From assembly GCF_004125265.1 (NCBI RefSeq), contig NZ_RDTE01000003.1, positions 3,472,001 through 3,536,000 of the forward strand: a stretch of 64,000 nucleotides of DNA. The letters are read 5' to 3'. The stretch comes from Streptomyces lydicus. Its GTDB lineage: Bacteria; Actinomycetota; Actinomycetes; Streptomycetales; Streptomycetaceae. Made by a program: the position numbers and the translations under genes. Position 1 is the stretch's first letter. The number at the start of each line of letters is the position of its first letter. The notes beneath the pieces are model-generated. The model was not told the DNA's origin. It searched no databases and saw only the letters and a list, made by a program, of their open reading frames with translations. Shown piece after piece: positions 25,133 through 33,309 of the stretch.

Positions 25133-26410
25133 TCAGTCCAGCACGTCGACCGGGTAGCCGTTCGACTCCACGCCCGCCGCCGTGATCACCCGGACCGTCA
25201 CCCGGCCCGGCTCGACATCGACCGGCACCGGGACGGTCAACACCCCGTCCGTCGGATTGGCGAAGCCGCCGGCCACCGGAACCAGGGGAACCGGAACGTG
25301 GACATCGCCGATCCGCACGACGGTCCGGGCGAGCCGGTCGGGGGTGCCGGCACCCGGCGGAACGAAGCCGGCGCCGCGGATCTCGATGTCGTCGCCGGTA
25401 CGGACCGGTGCGGCAAGATCGCCCAGCTCACGGGAGCGGACGACGGAGAGGATCACCGGGCGCCCGCCCGCCACCGCCTTCCCCCACAGATAGGTCGCCC
25501 CGGAGAGGGCGAGGAGCACCACCAGCCCCCAGGGAAGCTGCGGCAGCTGCCCCGGCTGCCCGGCCAGCCGCACCAGGGCGCACACCAGCACGGCCGCATT
25601 CACCAGGACGTACTGCACATCCAGGAGGCTGCCCCGGCCCGCGTCGTCGGCCAGCAGGTCGGCGGCCCGCGGCCGCTGGGCGGGGACCTTCTGCAACCGC
25701 CCCGACCGCACCCGCGCGGCCACCAGCCCGTACGCCAGCACGGCCACCCCGCACCCGATGGCCAGGGTCGCCAACAGGGCACCGGACCACGCGAGTTCCA
25801 GGCCCTGGAGCTGCACTCGCCGCTCCCCCGGCCCGGCGGCCGCCGCCGGCTGCACGGCCGTCGTCAGCACGGCGTAGAGCACCGCGACCGCCCAGCCCGC
25901 CGCCACCGTCCGCGAGGTGGACAGCCGCCCGTCCTCGCCGATCAGCGGCGCCAGCGCCCCGCCGTGCGCACGGTGCCACCAGGCCGCCGCCGTCAGCCCC
26001 AGCGCGAGGACGACGGCCGCGAGCAGCCCCGCCGTACGGGATGCCGTCCAGCCACCGCCGATGGCGGTCAGCGCCTGCCCGAGCAGCAGCGCGGTCACCG
26101 CGCCCCAGACGACGAGCAGGGTGCGCCACCGTACGGAGGCCAGCCAGGCGGCCCCTTCGGCGGCGCCGCGCTTGGCCACCTCACGTGCGGACAGCGTCAG
26201 TTCGTCGGAGACCCACTGCCGGGCGGCGCCGGCGGAGCGGGCGAGCCCGGCCGGCACCCCGTGCCCGGCGGCGAAGTCCTCGCGCAGCGCGATGAACGCG
26301 GCGACCGCCTGCCGGTGCCCCGTACGGGCGCCGTGCGGGCACCGCCCGCACTGGCACTCGCCACCGGTGGCCCGCTCCGCGCCGTCCCCCGGCTCGCCCG
26401 TTCCGGCCAT
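25133..26410 (-). CDS. Multispanning membrane protein with C-terminal IPT/TIG-like domain
   Basis: About 425 residues from the ATG at 26410 (GGCAGG just upstream); a GTG 24 bases earlier is an alternative. An N-terminal Cys/His cluster (CQCGRCPHGARTGHRQ) may bind a metal. Roughly six membrane helices follow, then an ~110-residue beta-rich C-terminal domain (DDIEIRGAGFVPPGAGTPDR, VRVITAAGVESNGYPVDVLD) reminiscent of IPT/TIG immunoglobulin-like folds. I do not recognise the family by name. It is divergent from the Pro-rich secreted protein gene and has its own promoter region of about 380 bp. Confidence 0.75.
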   Translation of the reverse strand: MAGTGEPGDGAERATGGECQCGRCPHGARTGHRQAVAAFIALREDFAAGHGVPAGLARSAGAARQWVSDELTLSAREVAKRGAAEGAAWLASVRWRTLLVVWGAVTALLLGQALTAIGGGWTASRTAGLLAAVVLALGLTAAAWWHRAHGGALAPLIGEDGRLSTSRTVAAGWAVAVLYAVLTTAVQPAAAAGPGERRVQLQGLELAWSGALLATLAIGCGVAVLAYGLVAARVRSGRLQKVPAQRPRAADLLADDAGRGSLLDVQYVLVNAAVLVCALVRLAGQPGQLPQLPWGLVVLLALSGATYLWGKAVAGGRPVILSVVRSRELGDLAAPVRTGDDIEIRGAGFVPPGAGTPDRLARTVVRIGDVHVPVPLVPVAGGFANPTDGVLTVPVPVDVEPGRVTVRVITAAGVESNGYPVDVLD

Positions 26411-26790
26411 CCTGCCCGCCGCCTCAACCGACACGTCCGTTACCGCCCGCCGCCGCTCGCCGCCAACTTGTTGTCTCCAGAGGCGAATTGTGCCCCAGGC
26501 GGCCAGGGCGGATATCAAACGTCCAGTTGGTGACGGGTGGCAGGCGCATCGGCGCGTTGACGTACGAGATGAGACGGCCCCGCACCGTCACATGCGCCCC
26601 GGTGAGATCCGTACCGGCGGCAGCAGACTCGCCCCCCTTCGCCCCCTCTCCCCTTACACCGCCCCACCGCCCTTCCGCCCATCCGCACACCTGACCGGCG
26701 GCCGACCACGCACCCCCGGCGCGTCCCCTATTCGGGCGAACCGGGGCACTGCGACGGCTGAGCGGTCCACGCGCTGCGCAAGCTCTCGCC
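26411..26790. other. Divergent intergenic region without a gene
   Basis: 380 bp between the membrane protein (leftward) and the Pro-rich protein (rightward). It contains a TTGACG hexamer at about 26558 but no convincing -10 at the right distance. I see no coding sequence or strong hairpin. Confidence 0.4.
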
Positions 26791-27648
26791 GTGTGCCAAA
26801 TACACCGACCCCATGGACCACTTCGCGGCGTTGACCTGGACAGAGACAGACCACCCGCCCGGGACAACCCGACGGAACCGAACGCACCCCACACACCTCA
26901 CGCACCTCACAGACTCGACAAACGCACCGAACGCACCGAACACAGCGAACGCAGCGAAGGCGGAGAGCACAGGGAAGGCAGGGAACGCAGGAAGCGCGAC
27001 CATCGCAGCAAACGCAGCGAACGCGCCGAACTCCGCGGCGGCCTCCGGCGCCTGGGAGCCGCGCTCCTGGCCGCCGCCTTCCTGGCCCTGACCGGTGCCG
27101 CCACGCTGCTCGCCAACGCGCCTACGGCCATGGCCCATGCCCGCTACCACCGCGGGCCCACCGGCGACAACTGCGCCTATGCCGGCACCGCGCCCCCCGT
27201 GGACGTACCGACCGGCTTCCCCATGCCCCGCCACTGGCACTTCCCCTGCACCGCGACCAAGCCCCCGCCACCGGCCTCCCACAAGCCGGCGCCCCGTCCA
27301 CCGAGCCCGAAGCCCACGCCCCCGCCTCCGCCCGCACCCAGGCCCCGGCCGACACCACCGCCGCCGCCCCCGCCACCGCCGCCCCCCAGTCCCCGCGCCC
27401 GCCCCGCGGCCCCGCCACCCGAGCCCGAGCACAAGCCCGCCCCCAAGCCCAAGCCGGTCGTCAGCCGCCCGCCGTCACCTCGCCCCGTCCTGCCCCGCAG
27501 CTATGCGCCGGTGTCCCACAAGCCGCGCGCCGGGCGCTCCGTGGTGACCACGACCCTGCTGATCACCGCCCCGGCCGTACTGGCCGGAGCCGCCCTCCGT
27601 CCCCGTTCGAGCTCCTCGTCCGGTTCCGCCGGGCGCCGTTCCTCGTAG
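26791..27648 (+). CDS. Proline-rich secreted or membrane-anchored protein
   Basis: Up to 285 residues from GTG at 26791, which has no good ribosome binding site; the start is uncertain. The N-terminal ~90 residues are Arg/Glu/His-rich and encoded by degenerate CGAACGCA-type DNA repeats. A signal-like helix follows (ALLAAAFLALTGAATLLANA), then a short Cys-containing domain (GDNCAYAGTAPPVDVPTGFP, HWHFPCTATK), a long Pro-rich stretch that may cross peptidoglycan, and a C-terminal hydrophobic helix with a Ser/Arg tail. The coding frame is clear from 27050 onward; the repeat part may be a noncoding leader. The next gene starts 9 bp downstream. Confidence 0.65.
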   Translation: MCQIHRPHGPLRGVDLDRDRPPARDNPTEPNAPHTPHAPHRLDKRTERTEHSERSEGGEHREGRERRKRDHRSKRSERAELRGGLRRLGAALLAAAFLALTGAATLLANAPTAMAHARYHRGPTGDNCAYAGTAPPVDVPTGFPMPRHWHFPCTATKPPPPASHKPAPRPPSPKPTPPPPPAPRPRPTPPPPPPPPPPPSPRARPAAPPPEPEHKPAPKPKPVVSRPPSPRPVLPRSYAPVSHKPRAGRSVVTTTLLITAPAVLAGAALRPRSSSSSGSAGRRSS

Positions 27649-27657
27649 GAGGTCTCC

Positions 27658-28413
27658 ATGTCGCAATGGCTGGTGCTGACCCTCGCCATGGTCGCCGCCT
27701 GTGGCGTCGTCCTGACCATCACCGTCCTCAAGGAGCGCCGGATCAGTGAGGACGACGACCCGACCGAAACGCCCGATGTGATCGAGTATCTGACGATGAT
27801 GGTGGGGGTGGTGTACGCGATCGTGCTGGGCCTGGCCATCGCCGGGGTCTGGGAGTCCAGGAGCGCGGCCGAGGACACCGTACGGACCGAGGCGCAGGCG
27901 CTGCACGAGGTCAGCGCGCGGGCCCGGGCCTACCCCGCGCCGGTCCGGGACCGTATCCGCTCGGACGTCGGCACCTATGTGTCCTACGTCGTACACAAGG
28001 AATGGCCGGTCATGGCCGAGAAGGGCGAACTGACCGACCGCGGCACCGCACTGCTGACGAAGGTCCGGGCGGACGTCAGCGACTACCACCCGCGCAACGA
28101 CTTCGAGGGGCAGTCCTACCAGCCCCTCGTCGACCAGGTCGCGGTGGCCGACGGTGCCCGCTCGGCCCGTGCGGACGCGGCCGGTTCGACGCTGCCGGGC
28201 GTGGTGTGGTTCGGGCTGATCATCGGCGGCGCCATTTCGATCGGCGTCATGTTCACCCTGCAGATCCGGCGCTCGGGGCGGGAGTTGCTGATGGCCGGGC
28301 TCTTCAGCGCGTTGATCGCCTTCCTGCTGTTCCTCGTCTGGGACTTCGACTCGCCCTTCAGCCGGGGCCTGGCCGCCGCCGCACCGTTCTTCGATCTGTT
28401 CCCGCACCCCTGA
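27658..28413 (+). CDS. DUF4239 family membrane protein
   Basis: 251 residues with two N-terminal helices (MSQWLVLTLAMVAACGVVLT and MMVGVVYAIVLGLAIAGVW), a central cytoplasmic helical domain of ~130 residues, and two C-terminal helices. The fold class is the bestrophin-like DUF4239 family, with unknown activity. GGAGGTCTCC precedes the ATG. It follows the Pro-rich protein by 9 bp, so the two form an operon, closed by a strong hairpin at 28420. Confidence 0.87.
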   Translation: MSQWLVLTLAMVAACGVVLTITVLKERRISEDDDPTETPDVIEYLTMMVGVVYAIVLGLAIAGVWESRSAAEDTVRTEAQALHEVSARARAYPAPVRDRIRSDVGTYVSYVVHKEWPVMAEKGELTDRGTALLTKVRADVSDYHPRNDFEGQSYQPLVDQVAVADGARSARADAAGSTLPGVVWFGLIIGGAISIGVMFTLQIRRSGRELLMAGLFSALIAFLLFLVWDFDSPFSRGLAAAAPFFDLFPHP

Positions 28414-28419
28414 GACGGC

Positions 28420-28463
28420 GCCGGGCCCTGCGGGACGGCCGCCCGTGTCCGGCAGGGCCCGGC
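28420..28463 (+). terminator. Strong hairpin terminator after the DUF4239 gene
   Basis: GCCGGGCCCTGC and GCAGGGCCCGGC form a perfect 12-bp stem just after the stop codon. No U tract follows. Confidence 0.75.
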
Positions 28464-28568
28464 CGGCTCACCCATCCGGCAGGAAGGGCCCGGGTGGGCC
28501 GTCCGGTGGTTCGCGTGGACACGCACACACCCACAGACACAATCCGTAACCACATGGATACAGTGCGC

Positions 28569-28585
28569 ACACATGGTCGATGTGT
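28569..28585 (+). promoter_or_regulatory. Palindrome at the predicted start of the LPMO transcript
   Basis: ACACAT-GGTCG-ATGTGT lies directly downstream of a -10-like TACAGT (28559-28564) and 37 bases upstream of the LPMO start. A dyad at the transcription start suggests a repressor operator. The -35 is poor, so the promoter assignment is tentative. Confidence 0.4.
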
Positions 28586-28621
28586 CGACCTTCGCGTCGT
28601 CAAGTCCTCAAGGAGAGATCT

Positions 28622-29203
28622 GTGGAACGAGAAGCCCGACACGGAGCAGTGACCCAGCCCAAGTCCAGGGCTCAGCTTCACCTCGCGGACTGGCAGGCCG
28701 CCGGCCTGGAGGCCGGCAAGTTCTTCCCCGCGGCAGAAGCCGGCCTCACCGACCCGTACGCGCCGGACGACGTCCCCAACTTCGAGCCGCCCCAGGACGG
28801 CCGGATCGCCAGCGCGGGGAAGGACTTCGCCGCCAAGCTCGACGAGCCCGACTCGCAGCAGGACTGGCACAAGCACCAGGCGGCCGCCGGCCGGCCGCTG
28901 GAGATCACCTGGAGCTACCACGCCCCTCACAAGACCCGCCGCTGGAACTACTTCCTCACCAAGAGCGGCTGGGACCCGGGGGCGCGCCTGACGCGGGCAC
29001 AGTTCGACCTGGAGCCGATCGCCACGTACCAGAACAGCGGCCAGCCGTACTGGAGCGCCGACGACCTCCTCCCCGAGGACCCGACGATCCACCACGTCAC
29101 GCTGCCCGGTGACCGCAAGGGGTACCACGTGCTGCTGTCGGTGTGGGAGGTCGCCGACACCGGCAATGCCTTCTACCAGGTCATCGACCTCAACATCGGA
29201 TAG
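28622..29203 (+). CDS. AA10 lytic polysaccharide monooxygenase without signal peptide
   Basis: 193 residues from GTG at 28622, fixed by AGGAGAGATCT. The sequence is a full AA10 (PF03067) chitin/cellulose-oxidising domain: His7 in HGAVTQPKSRA corresponds to the N-terminal copper-brace histidine, His103 in YHAPHKTRRWNYF to the second, and Phe184 in NAFYQVIDLNI to the axial aromatic. The hallmark TKSGWDPGARLT is present. What is missing is the secretion signal: only six residues (MEREAR) precede the histidine, and an in-frame stop lies 73-75 bases upstream of the GTG. Active AA10 enzymes need that histidine as the free mature N-terminus. Either an unusual protease trims MEREAR or the protein acts differently. 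Confidence 0.88.
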   Translation: MEREARHGAVTQPKSRAQLHLADWQAAGLEAGKFFPAAEAGLTDPYAPDDVPNFEPPQDGRIASAGKDFAAKLDEPDSQQDWHKHQAAAGRPLEITWSYHAPHKTRRWNYFLTKSGWDPGARLTRAQFDLEPIATYQNSGQPYWSADDLLPEDPTIHHVTLPGDRKGYHVLLSVWEVADTGNAFYQVIDLNIG

Positions 29204-29231
29204 CTCACCGCACGCTCCGAGCCCGGCACCG

Positions 29232-29263
29232 GCGCCCCGTCACCTTCACCGGCGACGGGGCGC
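29232..29263. terminator. Hairpin terminator between LPMO and aldolase genes
   Basis: GCGCCCCGTC and GACGGGGCGC form a perfect 10-bp stem in the convergent gap, 29 bases after the LPMO stop. Confidence 0.7.
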
Positions 29264-29364
29264 TGCCACCGGCCGGGCGGCGAACCCGGAAGCCACCGGG
29301 CCCGTCGCCGGACCACCACCGAACTCGCCCCACCCCCAACCCCACCCCCGCCACCGGACCCGCC

Positions 29365-30150
29365 CTAGCCGAAGAGATCCGGCTCGCTGCGGACGATCTG
29401 CTGGTACAGCGGCTGGTAGTTGATCCAGGCCACCAGGTCGTTCCCCAGCTGTTCGCGGGTGCGGACGGCGTTGTGGTGGTCGATCAGGACCGGTTTGCCG
29501 GCGGCCTTGGCGGTTAGCTGGACCTGGCAGGAGCGTTCCATCGTGACGAACCACCACGCCGCCGCGTCCACCGAGTCGCCGACCGTCAGCAGGCCGTGGT
29601 TGCGCAGGATCACCGCCTTGTGCGGCCCGAGGGCGGCCGCGATCCGCCGGCCTTCCGCCTCGTCCACCACCACGCCCGTGTAGTCGTCGAAGAGCGCATG
29701 GTCCTCGTAGAACGCACAGACGTCCTGGGTGATCGGGTCCAGCAGCTCCCCCAGCGCGGACAGTGCCCGGCCGTACGTGGAGTGGCTGTGAGCGGCCGCG
29801 ACGACGTCGGGCCGGGCCCGGTGGACCTGGGCGTGGATGGCGAACGCCGCCTGGTTGACGTGATGGCGGCCCTGGACGACCTTCCCCTCCTCGTTCACCA
29901 GCAGCAGATCGCTGACCGTGAGGTGCCGGAAGGACATGCCGAACGGATTGACCCAGAAACAGTGGGGGAACTCCGGGTCGCGCACGGTGATATGGCCCGC
30001 GACGCCCTCCTCGAAGCCGTAGTGCCCGAACAGGCGCAGCGCCACGACCAGGCGTTCCTGGCGGTGGCGCCGTTCGTCCTCGACGGTCTGGTGCGTCGGC
30101 GGCATCGCGAACTGCAGCTGGTCGGTGGGTATCGGGGTCGGCTCGGGCAT
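29365..30150 (-). CDS. Class II aldolase/adducin family protein
   Basis: 261 residues. Zinc-binding histidines typical of the family are in AAAHSHSTYGRAL and ILRNHGLLTVG; VAGHITVRDPE supplies the phosphate-binding segment. The family includes fuculose-1-phosphate aldolase and related decarboxylases and dehydratases; the substrate here is unknown. Length is that of the longer FucA-like actinobacterial group. The ATG at 30150 has GGAGGAG in the preceding bases. It is transcribed leftward, convergent with the LPMO gene and downstream of guaA across a 275-bp gap with a terminator. Confidence 0.86.
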   Translation of the reverse strand: MPEPTPIPTDQLQFAMPPTHQTVEDERRHRQERLVVALRLFGHYGFEEGVAGHITVRDPEFPHCFWVNPFGMSFRHLTVSDLLLVNEEGKVVQGRHHVNQAAFAIHAQVHRARPDVVAAAHSHSTYGRALSALGELLDPITQDVCAFYEDHALFDDYTGVVVDEAEGRRIAAALGPHKAVILRNHGLLTVGDSVDAAAWWFVTMERSCQVQLTAKAAGKPVLIDHHNAVRTREQLGNDLVAWINYQPLYQQIVRSEPDLFG

Positions 30151-30343
30151 CGCGGCTCTCCTCCTGGCACGTACGGCACTTGATGCTCGATGCGGAAGCT
30201 ACCTTCCACTACGACAGGTAACCAGGGGCGTGACCGGCGGGAATGTACGGGGGACGGCGGCACCCGGGCACTCACTCCCCCGAAGCCGACCGAGGGCGGC
30301 CCTTGGACGGCCGAAGACTCCCCAGCGCCGCCCACCCCACCCA

Positions 30344-30387
30344 ACGACAACGCCGCCGCCCAGCACAGGCTGAGCGGCGGCGTCGTC
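30344..30387 (-). terminator. guaA terminator
   Basis: ACGCCGCCGC pairs with GCGGCGGCGT (10 bp), extended by GAC/GTC after a bulge. On the guaA strand the stem is followed by TTGTCGTT, a weak U tract. Confidence 0.7.
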
Positions 30388-30425
30388 ATACGGCCGGTGG
30401 GATCACCCCGGTCCGACGGGTGGGG

Positions 30426-32012
30426 TCACTCCCACTCGATGGTGCCCGGGGGCTTGCTGGTGACGTCGAGGACGACCCGGTTGACCTCGGCGACCTCGTT
30501 GGTGATGCGGGTCGAGATCCGCGCCAGCACGTCGTACGGCATCCGCGTCCAGTCCGCGGTCATCGCGTCCTCGGAGGACACCGGGCGCAGCACGATCGGG
30601 TGGCCGTACGTCCGGCCGTCGCCCTGGACGCCGACCGAGCGGACGTCGGCGAGCAGGACCACCGGGCACTGCCAGATCTCGCGGTCCAGACCGGCCGCGG
30701 TCAGCTCCTCGCGGGCGATGGCGTCGGCCTCGCGCAGCAGGTCCAGGCGCTCCTTGGTGACCTCGCCGACGATGCGGATGCCCAGGCCGGGGCCGGGGAA
30801 CGGCTGGCGGTGGACGATCTCGTCCGGCAGGCCGAGCTCCGAGCCGACCATCCGGACCTCGTCCTTGAACAGCTGGCGCAGCGGCTCGACGAGCTGGAAC
30901 TCGATGTCGTCGGGGAGCCCGCCGACGTTGTGGTGCGACTTGATGTTGGCGGTGCCCGTGCCGCCGCCGGACTCGACGATGTCCGGGTAGAGCGTGCCCT
31001 GGACCAGGAAGGCGACTTCCTCGCCCTCGGCGCCGGCCTCGGCGACCAGCTCGACCTGGGCCTGCTCGAAGACGCGGATGAACTCGCGCCCGATGATCTT
31101 CCGCTTCTGCTCGGGGTCGCTGACCCCGGCCAGCGCGGTCAGGAAGCGCTCCTCGGCGTCGACGACCTTCAGCTGGACGCCGGTGGCGGCCACGAAGTCC
31201 TTCTCGACCTGCTCCGACTCGCCCTTGCGCTGCAGGCCGTGGTCGACGTAGACGCAGGTCAGCTGGTCGCCGATGGCCTTCTGCACGATGGCCGCGGCCA
31301 CCGAGGAGTCCACGCCGCCGGACAGCGCGCAGATGGCGCGCTTGGTGCCGACCTGGGCGCGGATCGCGGCGACCTGCTCCTCGACCACGCTGGTGGTGGT
31401 CCAGCTCGGCTCGATGCCCGCACCGCGGTAGAGGAAGTGCTCCAGGACCTGCTGGCCGTGCGTGGAGTGCATGACCTCGGGGTGGTACTGGACGCCGTAG
31501 AGCTTCTTCTCGTCGTTCTCGAAGGCGGCGACCGGCACCACGTCCGTGGACGCGGTGACCGTGAAGCCCTCGGGCGCGGCCGAGCAGGCGTCGCCGTGGG
31601 ACATCCACACCGACTGCTCGGTGGGGGTGCCCTCGAAGAGGGTGGATCCGGGGCGGGAGACGGTCAGCGGGGTGCGGCCGTACTCCCGGGCGCCGGTGTT
31701 GTCGACGGTGCCGCCGAGGGCGATCGCCATGAGCTGGAAGCCGTAGCACATGCCGAAGACCGGGACACCGGCCTCGAACAGCGAGCGGTCCAGGCTGGGG
31801 GCGCCGTCGGCGTAGACCGACGAGGGACCGCCGGAGAGGATGATCGCCTTCGGGTTCTTCGCAAGCATCTCCGCCACCGGCATGGTGGACGGCACGATCT
31901 CGCTGTAGACCCGGGCCTCACGGACCCGGCGGGCGATGAGCTGGGCGTACTGTGCGCCGAAGTCGACTACGAGGACGACGTCCGGGGCAGCGGCAGGGGG
32001 CGCTGATGGCAC
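30426..32012 (-). CDS. guaA: GMP synthase (glutamine-hydrolysing)
   Basis: 528 residues. Converts XMP to GMP with glutamine and ATP, the last step of guanine nucleotide synthesis. An N-terminal class I amidotransferase domain has the nucleophile cysteine in FGMCYGFQLMA and the histidine/glutamate in YHPEVMHS. The ATP pyrophosphatase domain has the PP-loop ALSGGVDSSVAA, and the C-terminal dimerisation domain ends RVVLDVTSKPPGTIEWE. GTG at 32012 was chosen because GGAAGG lies 8 bases upstream and the length matches the family; in-frame extensions to 32501 are spurious. It is divergent from the chorismate mutase region and is followed by a hairpin terminator. Confidence 0.97.
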   Translation of the reverse strand: MPSAPPAAAPDVVLVVDFGAQYAQLIARRVREARVYSEIVPSTMPVAEMLAKNPKAIILSGGPSSVYADGAPSLDRSLFEAGVPVFGMCYGFQLMAIALGGTVDNTGAREYGRTPLTVSRPGSTLFEGTPTEQSVWMSHGDACSAAPEGFTVTASTDVVPVAAFENDEKKLYGVQYHPEVMHSTHGQQVLEHFLYRGAGIEPSWTTTSVVEEQVAAIRAQVGTKRAICALSGGVDSSVAAAIVQKAIGDQLTCVYVDHGLQRKGESEQVEKDFVAATGVQLKVVDAEERFLTALAGVSDPEQKRKIIGREFIRVFEQAQVELVAEAGAEGEEVAFLVQGTLYPDIVESGGGTGTANIKSHHNVGGLPDDIEFQLVEPLRQLFKDEVRMVGSELGLPDEIVHRQPFPGPGLGIRIVGEVTKERLDLLREADAIAREELTAAGLDREIWQCPVVLLADVRSVGVQGDGRTYGHPIVLRPVSSEDAMTADWTRMPYDVLARISTRITNEVAEVNRVVLDVTSKPPGTIEWE

Positions 32013-32044
32013 TTCGGCGGCCTTCCGGCGGTGTGGAGCAGGGG

Positions 32045-32074
32045 TTGGACTTTCGATTCTAACGGGCTCATACT
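32045..32074 (+). promoter_or_regulatory. Promoter for the chorismate mutase leader transcript
   Basis: TTGGAC (32045-32050) and CATACT (32069-32074) are spaced 18 bp. The predicted start falls at 32081-32082, on the A of an ATG, which would give a leaderless mRNA beginning with a 23-codon ORF. Hexamers are each one or two mismatches from consensus. Confidence 0.45.
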
Positions 32075-32081
32075 TGGCCCC

Positions 32082-32153
32082 ATGTCCAAGCAGCTGACCT
32101 TCGTCTTTACCTATGGCACCGGCCCGTCCGGCTGCCATGGTGGTGCTGCTTGA
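32082..32153 (+). CDS. Candidate Phe/Tyr leader peptide upstream of chorismate mutase
   Basis: A 23-codon ORF (MSKQLTFVFTYGTGPSGCHG, then GAA) with Phe-Val-Phe-Thr-Tyr at codons 7-11. TTT and TAT, two rare codons in this genome, are used there. A hairpin (ATGGCA 32113-32118 with TGCCAT 32133-32138) starts right after the Tyr codon, and a strong GC-rich stem lies further down, before the chorismate mutase gene. This is the layout of ribosome-mediated attenuation. There is no Shine-Dalgarno, but the predicted mRNA starts at the ATG, so leaderless translation is plausible. No experimental support is known to me. Confidence 0.5.
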   Translation: MSKQLTFVFTYGTGPSGCHGGAA

Positions 32154-32173
32154 TCCACTGACAAGCAACTTCC

Positions 32174-32208
32174 CAGGCGCCCCGGGCCGAAATGGTCCGG
32201 GGCGTCTG
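32174..32208 (+). terminator. Possible attenuator hairpin before chorismate mutase
   Basis: CAGGCGCCCCGG and CCGGGGCGTCTG form a 12-bp stem with one G-U pair and an 11-base loop, 57 bases before the gene. It could be a conditional terminator controlled by the leader peptide at 32082. There is no U tract. Confidence 0.5.
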
Positions 32209-32264
32209 CGTCTGTCAGGACCGTTCCATCGGCTCCGGGGCCATTCACCCCAGGAGATACGGAC

Positions 32265-32576
32265 ATGAGCGCTCGGACCACCACCTCCCCCGCCCCGGCC
32301 CCCGGCACCGACACCGGCGCCCACACGCCGGAGGCGGCCGGGATCATCCATGACGCACGGCAGCGGATCGACGATCTCGACGGCCGGATCATCGGCCTCG
32401 TCCAGGAACGGATGGCCGTCTCGGCCGTCATCCAGCGCGAACGCCTCACCTCCGGCGGACGGCGGGTCAATCTCTCCCGCGAGATGGAGATCCTTGCCCA
32501 CTACCGCGACCAGCTCGGCAAGCCGGGCACCGCGCTGGCGATGACGCTGCTGGAGCTGTGCCGGGGCCAGATCTGA
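32265..32576 (+). CDS. AroQ-type chorismate mutase
   Basis: 103 residues. Converts chorismate to prephenate, the branch-point step to phenylalanine and tyrosine. The all-helical AroQ domain occupies residues about 25-103: ARQRIDDLDGRIIGLVQERM (with the catalytic arginine near its start), AVIQRERLTSGGRRVNLSRE, and a last helix ALAMTLLELCRG. The ATG follows CAGGAGATACGGAC. It appears monocistronic. The upstream leader ORF and hairpins suggest control by aromatic amino acid supply. Confidence 0.92.
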   Translation: MSARTTTSPAPAPGTDTGAHTPEAAGIIHDARQRIDDLDGRIIGLVQERMAVSAVIQRERLTSGGRRVNLSREMEILAHYRDQLGKPGTALAMTLLELCRGQI

Positions 32577-32786
32577 GGCGGGCGGGAGGGGGCCCGGCCG
32601 GCTGCCGGGGGGCGGGTGGCTGCCAGGTCGCCCGGATGGCCGGGCGGCCGCCGCGGGTAGCGGGCCGGCTGTCGGGAGTGGCCGGATCCGGCCCGCATTC
32701 CGGTGGTTCCGGCGTCGGGATCAGAGGGGCCGTGGCTGATTCTGGACGGTTTAGAGTCGGTTTCAGGGTCGGTTTCGGGGCCGGAC

Positions 32787-32814
32787 GGGGCGCGTGACGA
32801 AACGCACGCGCCCC
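32787..32814. terminator. Perfect 10-bp hairpin
   Basis: GGGGCGCGTG and CACGCGCCCC pair perfectly around an 8-base loop (ACGAAACG), 210 bp after chorismate mutase. It is a probable terminator for that transcript. Confidence 0.65.
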
Positions 32815-33273
32815 GGCGCAGCTGCCGGATCTGCGTTCGGTTGCCGACTCACCCGTACGGCGCGTGACCGGCCGCCGCGAGGCTTCGTTGTTCCCGGTGC
32901 CACGCCAGCCAGGCGCGGCCTGCAGGACTACGCGTAGACGCCGCCTCACGGGCGGAAAGCCGGAGCGATGAGACGCCGGCCGCCAGCCGCGGCCCGCGTC
33001 GTGGGACCTCGCTCCGGAGCCGTGACCGGTCAGCAGGGGACAGCAGCCCGGTCACATCCGATGGGGTGGTCGGTCCTGGGGACGCCCGGGACCGACCGCA
33101 TCCGGTCGAAAAGGTTGCGCCAGGTGAGGCGCATCCAGGACGATGCTTGACGAACGACCTGCCGTATCCGGTCCGGACCTTTTGCACTGCCATTGGTCCG
33201 ACCATCGCGGCACTCACACCCTCACGCACCACCCATAAGCCAGCGGCGCTCCCCCCCCCCCAGCGCCGCCCCT

Positions 33274-33304
33274 CGGTGCCGGCGCTGCCCTGACGCCGGC
33301 ACCG
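33274..33304. terminator. Perfect 10-bp hairpin, first of a pair
   Basis: CGGTGCCGGC pairs with GCCGGCACCG around an 11-base loop. It directly precedes the longer hairpin at 33310, forming a tandem terminator. Confidence 0.6.
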
Positions 33305-33309
33305 AAAGC

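Noticed and set aside
30243..32006. 587-codon open frame antiparallel to guaA
   Set aside because: Shadow frame of a well-defined GMP synthase.
32155..32180. A TTGTCAGTG on the minus strand upstream of guaA
   Set aside because: The position expected for the -10 reads AGCACC, which does not match TAnnnT, and it lies ~140 bp from guaA within the chorismate mutase leader. Treated as chance.
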